From Candidatus Enterococcus willemsii (GTDB lineage: Bacteria > Bacillota > Bacilli > Lactobacillales > Enterococcaceae), in contig NZ_MAEL01000062.1 in the NCBI RefSeq assembly GCF_009933335.1, positions 1 through 64,000 of the forward strand: a stretch of DNA of 64,000 nt, given 5' to 3'. A program made the translations under genes and the position numbers. Numbering within the stretch: position 1 is the first letter of the stretch; every line of letters begins with the position of its first letter. Positions 26,850-34,795 of the stretch are shown piece after piece. The notes under the pieces are model-generated. The model was given only the letters and a program-made list of their open reading frames with translations, made no database searches and had not been told where the DNA came from.

Positions 26850-27316
26850 TTAAATTGGTACGGATTGATTATCGTTTGTTGCATGGACAAGTCGTCTTTG
26901 CATGGAGTAAAGCATTAAATATCACACGTACGATTGTAGTGAATAATGAGGCAGCTACAGATGAGTTTAAAAAAATGTCTTTAAATTTATCAAAGCCTTC
27001 AGGCATGAAATTAAATATTTTTTCGGTAGAAGAAGTATTGGCTCGGATGCCTAAAATTGAACAGTTAAACGACAATGTGATGCTTATTTTTGGCAACACA
27101 CAAGAGACACTAGCGTTTTGTGAAGCATATCCATCAATTAAAGAAATTAATTATGGTGGTATTCCTAAAAAAGAAGGAGCCAAAGAATTTAGTAAAGCCA
27201 TTCATTTAACACCATCAGAAATAGAAGATTCAAAAAAACTAAGTCAGTTAGGTATCAAATTATTTATGCAACAAGTGCCTACATCAAAACGTGAAGAATT
27301 AAATAATAAAATTTAA
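26846..27316 (+). CDS. PTS mannose-family EIIB component (operon 2)
   Basis: A 156-residue EIIB with RIDYRLLHGQVVFAW at the start; His13 is the phosphorylated residue. It overlaps the EIIA gene by 4 bp, implying coupled translation, and is equal in length to the operon 1 EIIB, from which it differs clearly in sequence. Confidence 0.94.
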   Translation: MIKLVRIDYRLLHGQVVFAWSKALNITRTIVVNNEAATDEFKKMSLNLSKPSGMKLNIFSVEEVLARMPKIEQLNDNVMLIFGNTQETLAFCEAYPSIKEINYGGIPKKEGAKEFSKAIHLTPSEIEDSKKLSQLGIKLFMQQVPTSKREELNNKI

Positions 27317-27332
27317 GATAGGAGGAGAGTAT

Positions 27333-28106
27333 ATGTTCATTCAATCGTTGTTGCTAGGGTTAATCGGCGTCATTTGTATTTTAGATTCACGATTATTAGG
27401 ACGATTAAATTTAGAACGTCCATTAATTGTTAGTACCTTAGTTGGACTAGTTTTAGGAGATTTACAGACAGGTTTGATGGTTGGTGCTTCTTTAGAATTG
27501 ATGGCTCTCGGGATTGTAAATATTGGAGCGGCAGCACCACCAGATATGAATATGGCATCAATTATTGCAACGTCTTTTGCTATTTTGTCAAATGCCAATG
27601 CGGAAACAGCCTTAACGATTGCTATTCCAATTTCTGTATTAGGTCAAATGTTAGGAATTTTAATGCGTACGATTCTATCAAACTTATCTCATCGCGCAGA
27701 TACGTTAATTGAAGAAGGAAAATATGGAGGCGCTCGCAATATTCATATTGTTTATGGGTCGGTACTTTATTCATTGATGTATTTTATTCCAATTTTCTTA
27801 GCTATTTATTTTGGAACCGATTTAGTCAAGCAATTGGTGGATATGATTCCTGTGTGGATTACGGATGGATTGACTGTGGCAAGTAAGATTTTACCAGCTT
27901 TTGGTTTTGCCTTATTGCTAAATACAATGTTAACTAATCGTTTAATCCCATTCTTATTACTCGGTTTTTTCATTACAGCTTATTCTGGTTTAAGTATTAT
28001 TGGTGTCGCTGCGTTTGCTTGTATTTTGGCATTTGTCATGTCTGAAATTAAATTTAGAGGTGATGGCAACAGTAATGTTGACCCAGATCCACTAGATGAT
28101 TTATAG
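27333..28106 (+). CDS. PTS mannose-family EIIC membrane component (operon 2)
   Basis: A 257-residue EIIC-Man with hydrophobic helices throughout. It shows the GDLQTGLMVGASLELMALG signature, the AAPPDMNMAS loop and LSHRADTLIEEGKY, matching the MNHRADTYAE loop in the other EIIC. AGGAGG precedes the ATG; EIID follows after 11 bp. Confidence 0.92.
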   Translation: MFIQSLLLGLIGVICILDSRLLGRLNLERPLIVSTLVGLVLGDLQTGLMVGASLELMALGIVNIGAAAPPDMNMASIIATSFAILSNANAETALTIAIPISVLGQMLGILMRTILSNLSHRADTLIEEGKYGGARNIHIVYGSVLYSLMYFIPIFLAIYFGTDLVKQLVDMIPVWITDGLTVASKILPAFGFALLLNTMLTNRLIPFLLLGFFITAYSGLSIIGVAAFACILAFVMSEIKFRGDGNSNVDPDPLDDL

Positions 28107-28117
28107 GAGGGTGAAAA

Positions 28118-28933
28118 ATGGGAAAACAAAAAGATCCAAATAATTGGAAATATCGTCAGTTTTTCTGGCGTTCTTGGGCGATTCAAGCATCTTGGAATTA
28201 CGAACGACAAATGAACATGGGGTTTATGTACGGTATTGCACCGATTTTAGATGCTATTTACAAGGAACCTAAAGATGCGCAATTAAAAAAAGAAGCCTAT
28301 GAAAGACATATGGCTTACTACAATTGCACGCCGCAAACGAGTGCGTTTGTCTTAGGATTATCGGCATCAATGGAAGAACAATACTATGCAGATCAAGAGA
28401 ATTTTAATCCTGAGACAATCAATGCCGTTAAAACAAGTTTGATGGGTCCACTCTCTGGTATTGGTGATTCCTTCTTCCAAGGTACCATTCGAGTATTAGC
28501 TTTCGGTTTAGGAATTAATTTGGCTCAACAAGGAAGTATTTTAGGTCCGATTCTAGCCATGTTAATCTCATTTATTCCATCATACTTAGTGACATATTAT
28601 GGTGGGAAATTCGGTTATACGATGGGGAACAAATATTTAACGAAACTATATCAAGAAGGGTTAATGGATAAAGTAATGTATGTTTGTTCGATTGTTGGAT
28701 TAATGGTTATTGGTTCGATGATTGCTAGTATGATTGGTTTGACCACACCTATTCATTTAGGAGAGTCCTTTGTGCTGCAAGATGTGTTAGATAATATTAT
28801 GCCACAAATGATTCCATTGGGGATGACGTTCTTTATGTACTGGCTATTGAAGAAAAAAGTTCGTACTGGTTGGATGTTAACTATTTCAATTGTCGGCGGT
28901 ATTTTATTAAGTGTTTTAGGGATTTTACAATAA
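28118..28933 (+). CDS. PTS mannose-family EIID membrane component (operon 2)
   Basis: A 271-residue EIID with FFWRSWAIQASWNYERQMN in the N-terminal part and membrane helices in the last third. The middle segment VKTSLMGPLSGIGDSFF is the family hallmark and is nearly identical in the operon 1 EIID. AGGAGGGTG precedes the ATG. Confidence 0.93.
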   Translation: MGKQKDPNNWKYRQFFWRSWAIQASWNYERQMNMGFMYGIAPILDAIYKEPKDAQLKKEAYERHMAYYNCTPQTSAFVLGLSASMEEQYYADQENFNPETINAVKTSLMGPLSGIGDSFFQGTIRVLAFGLGINLAQQGSILGPILAMLISFIPSYLVTYYGGKFGYTMGNKYLTKLYQEGLMDKVMYVCSIVGLMVIGSMIASMIGLTTPIHLGESFVLQDVLDNIMPQMIPLGMTFFMYWLLKKKVRTGWMLTISIVGGILLSVLGILQ

Positions 28934-28984
28934 GTGATAAACCATTTTTGGTTTAATATAAAAAAATTAGGAGGGTATTCTTCA

Positions 28985-29950
28985 ATGAATCCAAAAGAAA
29001 TTATCAAAGAAATTTTAGAGAAACAACAAATTGACCATGTCGTATTTGTAGGCTGTGGTGCATCAAAAGCTGATTTGTATCCAGCGAAATTCTTCTTAGA
29101 TCAAAATGCAAAAAAAATCAGTGTTAGTCATTACACAGCAAATGAATTTAATTATGCGACACCAGCTTTAATTGGTGAAAACACTGTTGTTATTTCTGCC
29201 TCATTAGGGGGTACAACTCCTGAAACAGTTGAAGCCAATGCAGTAGCAAAAGCCAAAGGTGCGCAAGTCATTAGTCTTACGCGTAGTGTCGACTCACCGT
29301 TAACCAAAGATGCAGATTATGTTATCTATCATCGCTTTGCAGAAGATTATTCCGCAAAATTAGAAAAAACTGGTTATGCGTTGTTGCTAGCTGTTGAATT
29401 ATTACACCAAATTGAAGGATATGCTCACTATGAAGATATGCTGGATGGATTTGACAAAATATATCCTTTAGCACAACAAGCAGCTTTATCTGCTAAGAAA
29501 GACGCCAAGCAATTTGCAGAAGCTTTTAAAGATGAGCCTGTCATCTATGTAATGAGTAGTGGTGCGACACATGAAGTTGCTTACTCAACCTCTATTTGTT
29601 TAATGATGGAAATGCAATGGATTAATTCAGGTACTTTCCATACAGGTGAATTTTTCCACGGTCCATTTGAAATTGTTGATAAAGATGTACCGTTTGTTTT
29701 ATTGATGAATGAAGGTAGCACTCGGTCGATTGATGCTCGTGCATTAACTTTCTTAAATCGTTTTGATGCGAAGACAGCGATTGTTGATGCACTAGATTAC
29801 GGTTTGTCTTCAGTTGTGAAATCGACAGTTATTGATTATTTCAACCCAATGGTTATTACCGCAGTTTTCCGAGTATATGCAGAAGAGTTAGCAGAAGCTC
29901 GCCAACATCCATTGACAAAACGTCGCTATATGTGGAAACTTGAATATTAA
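28985..29950 (+). CDS. SIS-domain deglycase, FrlB-like (operon 2)
   Basis: A 321-residue SIS protein of the fructoselysine/glucoselysine 6-phosphate deglycase type. Seen: VGCGASKADLYPAKFFL in the first site, VISASLGGTTPETVEA in the second, GTFHTGEFFHGPFEIVDKDVPFVLL (catalytic neighbourhood, given as two adjoining parts GTFHTGEFFHG and PFEIVDKDVPF) and the RRYMWKLEY end, as in FrlB. An upstream ATG at 28934 exists, but TTAGGAGGG directly serves ATG 28985. The operon has one deglycase where operon 1 has two, so its substrate is probably a different Amadori compound. Confidence 0.75.
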   Translation: MNPKEIIKEILEKQQIDHVVFVGCGASKADLYPAKFFLDQNAKKISVSHYTANEFNYATPALIGENTVVISASLGGTTPETVEANAVAKAKGAQVISLTRSVDSPLTKDADYVIYHRFAEDYSAKLEKTGYALLLAVELLHQIEGYAHYEDMLDGFDKIYPLAQQAALSAKKDAKQFAEAFKDEPVIYVMSSGATHEVAYSTSICLMMEMQWINSGTFHTGEFFHGPFEIVDKDVPFVLLMNEGSTRSIDARALTFLNRFDAKTAIVDALDYGLSSVVKSTVIDYFNPMVITAVFRVYAEELAEARQHPLTKRRYMWKLEY

Positions 29951-29953
29951 TAT

Positions 29954-29990
29954 AAACTGAGGTAGATTTCTACCTCAGTTTCCCTTGTTT
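29954..29990 (+). terminator. Hairpin after PTS operon 2
   Basis: Thirteen-bp stem AAACTGAGGTAGA/TCTACCTCAGTTT with a 2-nt gap, then an interrupted T-rich tail; probably a partial terminator before the second levR. Confidence 0.65.
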
Positions 29991-30038
29991 TATTCTCTTT
30001 TTAGAGAGGTATTTTATAAAGAAAAGGGGAGAGAAAGA

Positions 30039-32789
30039 TTGAAAAAAAGTATAGAAGCCTATCTTTTCCAGTTGACGAGCCAATTGAACAAGGTTAATCG
30101 AAATGAATTTTCAGCACACGCACTTTCAGAAAAAGTGGGTTTGAATCGAAGTACTGTTAGCAGTTATTTAAATACAGGTTTTCGAAAAGGTATTTTGTTA
30201 AAAATCAAAACATATCCAGTCTCATTTTTGCATAAACAAGCGTTCCAAGAAAATTATTTTGAAGTGTCAAAAAATGAATATGATTCCTTTGAAGAATTAT
30301 TTGCAGAGAATCAAACACAGTTAGTAACTATCGATCCCCTGGAACAAGTCATTGGCGCTACGGGTAGTTTAAGAGAGAAAATTAATCAAATTAAAACAGC
30401 TATTATGTATCCTAATGGGGGATTACCCATCATGTTGTTAGGTTCGAGTGGTTCTGGAAAAACTTTTTTAGCTTCAGAAATTTATGAGTATGCGGTCGCA
30501 AAAAATATCTTACCGAGTGATGCACCTTATATTTCACATAATTGTGCCCAATACTACAATAATCCAGAATTATTATCCAGTGTACTATTTGGTCATACTA
30601 AAGGAGCATTTACAGGGGCAGAAACGGATCGAGAAGGACTATTAGACATTGCGGATGGTGGTATTTTATTTTTAGATGAAGTCCATCGTTTGTCTGATGA
30701 AGGTCAAGAAAAATTGTTTACATTTATGGATACGGGCGAATACTCACCGATTGGCGATAATTCAATTAAAAAAAGGGCGACAATTCGGTTGATATTTGCA
30801 ACGACAGAAGATATTCAGTCTTCTTTTCTGCCTACTTTTTTACGACGTTTGCCTGTAATTGTTCATTTACCCAGCTTCCACGAACGACCTCAAGCAGAAC
30901 GATTACAATTGATTGATCAATTTTTTATCCAAGAAAGTAATATTTTGCAAAGACGTGTGTCTGTTTCAAGTAAAGTTTTGCATTTTCTTTTAGATGCTAA
31001 TTTAGAAGGAAATGTGGGGAAAATTAAGAATATTATTAAATTCGCTTGCGGTAATGCTTACTCAAAACAATGGCAAAATGAAGAAATTGTTGTCCGTTTA
31101 ACAGATATACCAGTAGAACACTTGATGCATCCGTTTTCGTCTGGGAAGATGATTAATAATCAAAAGAATATGAAACAACGCAAGTATCTACCAAACACTA
31201 CCTATCAATCAAATTTAGAGACAGAAGAACGCAAGCGAGTTAAAACGTTTTTCAATCGTTTGCTAGATGATTTTCAAAAAATAGATGCGCATCAACTATC
31301 AGCAGAACAGTTTATTTTATTTGCAACAGAAAGTGTTATTTTGTTGATGGATGAATTTGTGTTTTATACACCAGATGATAAAGAGACATCTTTTTTCTCT
31401 TATATGATTCATAATATTCGTTCAACGTTTCAATTTATGAATGAAAATTATGGCTTTAATCAAGATGGCAATAAAGTCCTTTCGATTGCTAATTATTTGT
31501 ATGCAAAAGAAAATCAAGATTTTTTGACCAACCATCCGAAATGGGAAAATTTGCGTGTCCCATTATTTCAGTTTTTGGAAGAATCAATGAAAGACGAACT
31601 ATGGTTAGCGAAGCGTTTTTTGAACTATCTGTCGATTCAAATGGATAGTGAGTTTTTAGACGAAGATATTGTATTTATTGCTTTCTATTTGAAAAGTATG
31701 AACTTATCTTCTATCGAAAGTGAGATTAAAGCGGTCGTTTTAGCGCATGGCTATTCAACTGCCAGTAGCATGGCAAATGTTGCCAATCGAATGCTACAAA
31801 AAAATATTTTTCAAGCTTATGATATGCCTTTAGGAATCACGATTGATGAAATTGAAAAGAAAGTCCTTCAATATATGGAGAGTTATCGTGTGGACGAAGG
31901 TCTGATTTTGATGGTAGATATGGGCTCGTTAAATATTGTTGCTCAGCATTTAGCGAATAAAATTCAGGGTCCATTACTAATCATTGATTCATTTAATACT
32001 CCCTTGTTACTTGAAGTTGGGAATTTATTGTTACAGCATGCAACGATTTTTGAGATTCATGATAAAATTATGGACACATTACAAATAAAAAAGCAGATGG
32101 CGATGCCAAAAGTGAATAAAAAGAAAGCTATTATCACTTGTTGTTATACTGGTATGGGAAGTGCCATTCAAATCAAAGAAATTATGAAAAAGAGTCTAGG
32201 AAATGCTAGCAACATGCTAACTATTTTACCGTATGATTATCAAAAACTAAAAGACCATAAGTCCTATGAACTACCCTTTCAAATGTATGATATTTTGGCA
32301 ATTGTTGGAACAGAGAATCCTGAGTTGGAAAATGTCCCTTACTTTGGTTTGGATAAATTAGTGAATGGTGAGATGATTGATGGTCTAGTGGACTTGTTAT
32401 CGGATTATTTTGAAGTAGACATTGAAAAATTAAAACAAGAGCTAATTTTTAATTTTTCTTTGAGAAAAATGGTTGAAACATTAACAATATTAGACGCAGA
32501 TCGAGTATTGCATTCCGTTCGCGAAGCGATTGATGAATTAGAACGAAGTTTAGAATGGTCTTTTGATGCCAATCGCAAATATTTATTGTATCTTCATGTT
32601 AGTTGTATGATTGAACGTCTATTACGCAAAGAAGAGGTGGATGATCAAGAGGATATTGAAAGTTACAAGCGACAACATTGGGGAACAATGGAAAAAATAC
32701 ATCGATCCTTTCAACAAATTGAAAAAGAATATACCATCACAATTTCTGACTTGGAACTACGATTGTTAAACGATATTGTTTTGAATTAA
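30039..32789 (+). CDS. LevR-family sigma-54-dependent PTS activator (second)
   Basis: A 916-residue homologue of the activator at 3456. Order: N-terminal DNA-binding wing, AAA+ with Walker A GSSGSGKT (135-142), GAFTGA (189-194), Walker B D213-E214, PRD1, EIIA-like domain with His570 in AHGYSTASS, EIIB-like segment with Cys701-Cys702 in TCCYTGMG, PRD2 with YLHVSCMIERLLR. The open frame extends upstream, but the TTG at 30039 behind AAAGGGGAGAG gives LKKSIEAYL, aligned with MKKKLLAYL of the first activator. It lies behind PTS operon 2 and ahead of a HAD phosphatase; it most likely controls operon 2. Confidence 0.92.
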   Translation: MKKSIEAYLFQLTSQLNKVNRNEFSAHALSEKVGLNRSTVSSYLNTGFRKGILLKIKTYPVSFLHKQAFQENYFEVSKNEYDSFEELFAENQTQLVTIDPLEQVIGATGSLREKINQIKTAIMYPNGGLPIMLLGSSGSGKTFLASEIYEYAVAKNILPSDAPYISHNCAQYYNNPELLSSVLFGHTKGAFTGAETDREGLLDIADGGILFLDEVHRLSDEGQEKLFTFMDTGEYSPIGDNSIKKRATIRLIFATTEDIQSSFLPTFLRRLPVIVHLPSFHERPQAERLQLIDQFFIQESNILQRRVSVSSKVLHFLLDANLEGNVGKIKNIIKFACGNAYSKQWQNEEIVVRLTDIPVEHLMHPFSSGKMINNQKNMKQRKYLPNTTYQSNLETEERKRVKTFFNRLLDDFQKIDAHQLSAEQFILFATESVILLMDEFVFYTPDDKETSFFSYMIHNIRSTFQFMNENYGFNQDGNKVLSIANYLYAKENQDFLTNHPKWENLRVPLFQFLEESMKDELWLAKRFLNYLSIQMDSEFLDEDIVFIAFYLKSMNLSSIESEIKAVVLAHGYSTASSMANVANRMLQKNIFQAYDMPLGITIDEIEKKVLQYMESYRVDEGLILMVDMGSLNIVAQHLANKIQGPLLIIDSFNTPLLLEVGNLLLQHATIFEIHDKIMDTLQIKKQMAMPKVNKKKAIITCCYTGMGSAIQIKEIMKKSLGNASNMLTILPYDYQKLKDHKSYELPFQMYDILAIVGTENPELENVPYFGLDKLVNGEMIDGLVDLLSDYFEVDIEKLKQELIFNFSLRKMVETLTILDADRVLHSVREAIDELERSLEWSFDANRKYLLYLHVSCMIERLLRKEEVDDQEDIESYKRQHWGTMEKIHRSFQQIEKEYTITISDLELRLLNDIVLN

Positions 32790-32802
32790 GGGAGGAAGAA
32801 GA

Positions 32803-33417
32803 ATGTTTGATAATGTTATTTTTGATATGGATGGCGTCTTGATAGACAGTGAGGAATATTTCTTTAAGCGACGGATGGCCTTTTTTGATGAGCAAGGTTT
32901 AGAACCGGGTTCACGCAAATTAACAGATTATATCGGTTTGACAGAAGCAGGTATTTGGCAAACGTTAGTGCCAGAAAAAAAGCAACGTCAACATCTAAAA
33001 GAAGCCTACCAACAGTATCGACAGAAACATCCAATTGATTTTCCAAAAGCATTGCGTTCTGATGTAAAGCTTGTGTTAAGTGAGTTAAAAAAACGAGAGA
33101 AAAAGATTGCACTTGCTTCATCGTCTGCCAGACAACAAATTGAAACAATGTTAGCAACTTGTGAGCTTACTCCATATTTTGATTTCATTATTAGTGGAGA
33201 TGAAGTCACAAAAAGTAAACCACATCCTGAAATCTATCAAGTAAGTGCTAAGCAATTTGGCGGCCAAAGTTTAGCCGTAGAAGATTCAACAGTGGGAATC
33301 CGTTCGGCTAAAGCAGCAGGGCTGTATACAGTAGCTTTAACACAACAATTCACTGTTGATCAATCGGCGGCAGATCGACAAATTTCCAGATTAACAGACT
33401 TGCTAACAATTGTTTAA
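32803..33417 (+). CDS. HAD-superfamily phosphatase/phosphoglucomutase-like
   Basis: A 204-residue HAD subfamily IA protein resembling beta-phosphoglucomutase and YniC/Gph-type phosphatases. Motif I FDMDGVLIDSEE has both aspartates, motif II is ALASSS, the lysine is in SKPHPEIY and motif IV is VEDSTVGIRSAKAAGL. It follows the LevR gene by 13 bp with GGAGG, so it is likely cotranscribed with the regulator and may handle a phosphorylated intermediate of the glycated amino acid route. Confidence 0.85.
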   Translation: MFDNVIFDMDGVLIDSEEYFFKRRMAFFDEQGLEPGSRKLTDYIGLTEAGIWQTLVPEKKQRQHLKEAYQQYRQKHPIDFPKALRSDVKLVLSELKKREKKIALASSSARQQIETMLATCELTPYFDFIISGDEVTKSKPHPEIYQVSAKQFGGQSLAVEDSTVGIRSAKAAGLYTVALTQQFTVDQSAADRQISRLTDLLTIV

Positions 33418-33453
33418 AAACCATCGACTTCGCAAATTGAAGTCGATGGTTTT
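33417..33453. terminator. Convergent terminator HAD phosphatase / mvaS
   Basis: Perfect 15-bp stem (33417-33431/33439-33453) ending in T run on the right and flanked by A on the left. Confidence 0.9.
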
Positions 33454-33456
33454 CGT

Positions 33457-34608
33457 TTATACGCGATAAGAACGCACAGTATTTTTGATGGCTGTAATGC
33501 TAAATGGTAAATCATCTTCAAAAGTAGCATCGACAGAAGTATCTAAGTTATCTGCAAATAATTGCTCGTATTGTTCGATAGTTAATTGCTGGCGCTGTGC
33601 TAACAATTGTTGGTGATGTTCTTGGTGTAAATGCTCTTGATAGCCATTCACGATGTTACCGCTGAAAAACTCAGCGACAGCTCCTGAACCGTAACTAAAT
33701 AAGCCAATTCGATCACCTTCATGTAAGTCTTCTGCATGTTCTAATAATGAAATTAAGCCTACATATAAAGAGCCAGTATACAAGTTCCCGATTTGTTTGC
33801 TATACAAGATGCTTTCTTCATAGCGAGCTAAAATGCGTTCTTGTTCTTCCGGTGTTTCGTCTTCCAAAATAGAGAGTAGCGCTTTTTTCCCCATTTTTGT
33901 ATAAGGAATATGGAAGGCTAAAGCTTTATAATCTGCCAATGTTCGTTCGTGACGACGATTGCTTTCATGCCACACTTTTTGGAAAGAATCAATGTAGGTT
34001 TCATTTGATAGTGGTCCGTCAACCATAGGGTATTCGTGACCAACTGGACGCCAAAAATCATAAATATCTTGTGTGAGCATTGTGCTGTCGTCATCAATTG
34101 TTAGAATTCGTGGTTCTTTGGTAATCAACATCGCAACAGCGCCAGCACCTTGAGTTGGCTCGCCACCAGAATTTAGGCCGTAACGAGCAATATCGGTCGC
34201 TACAACTAAAACGCGGCTTTCGGGATGTAAGGTAACGTGATTAATTGCAAATTGCAAACCAGCGGTACCTCCGTAGCAAGCTTCTTTAATTTCAAATGAA
34301 CGAGCAAAGGGTTGTACACCTAATAAGCGGTGCAATACAACAGAAGTTGCTTTTGATTCATCCACACTTGATTCGGTACCAACAATTACCATATCGATTT
34401 TTTCTAAATCTTCAGCTGTTAAAATTGTGTTTGCCGCATTTGCAGCAAACGTAACAATATCTTGGGTTTTGGCATTAACAGCCATTTTATCTTGCCCGAT
34501 ACCAATATGAAATTTGTTAGGGTCAACGCCTCTTGCGTGTGCTAAATCCGTCATATCAATATAATAGGGCGGAACGAAAAAACTAATTTTATCTATACCA
34601 ACAGTCAT
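33457..34608 (-). CDS. mvaS: Hydroxymethylglutaryl-CoA synthase
   Basis: A 383-residue HMG-CoA synthase, second step of the mevalonate pathway to isoprenoids. The catalytic Cys111 lies in EIKEACYGGTAGLQFA, exactly where it is in Enterococcus faecalis MvaS, and the length is the same. Glu at about 79 in VGTESSVDESKA is the expected general base. Divergent from mvaE with about 190 bp between them; AGGAGA precedes the ATG. Confidence 0.97.
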   Translation of the reverse strand: MTVGIDKISFFVPPYYIDMTDLAHARGVDPNKFHIGIGQDKMAVNAKTQDIVTFAANAANTILTAEDLEKIDMVIVGTESSVDESKATSVVLHRLLGVQPFARSFEIKEACYGGTAGLQFAINHVTLHPESRVLVVATDIARYGLNSGGEPTQGAGAVAMLITKEPRILTIDDDSTMLTQDIYDFWRPVGHEYPMVDGPLSNETYIDSFQKVWHESNRRHERTLADYKALAFHIPYTKMGKKALLSILEDETPEEQERILARYEESILYSKQIGNLYTGSLYVGLISLLEHAEDLHEGDRIGLFSYGSGAVAEFFSGNIVNGYQEHLHQEHHQQLLAQRQQLTIEQYEQLFADNLDTSVDATFEDDLPFSITAIKNTVRSYRV

Positions 34609-34795
34609 AGTCAGTCTCCTTTAACGATAGTTTACTTATATAAAGTATCACATTCATGCGATATTTTGTGAAAATTAGCTAAAAAAATAGGAGAATTTAA
34701 AGTTTGTTAAAGAAACATACAAAAAAATTCGTTATAATAAAGGGAAAGTTCTTTTTTCTAGAGAAAAATGCTATAGTTCATTTGGAGGTGGCGTA

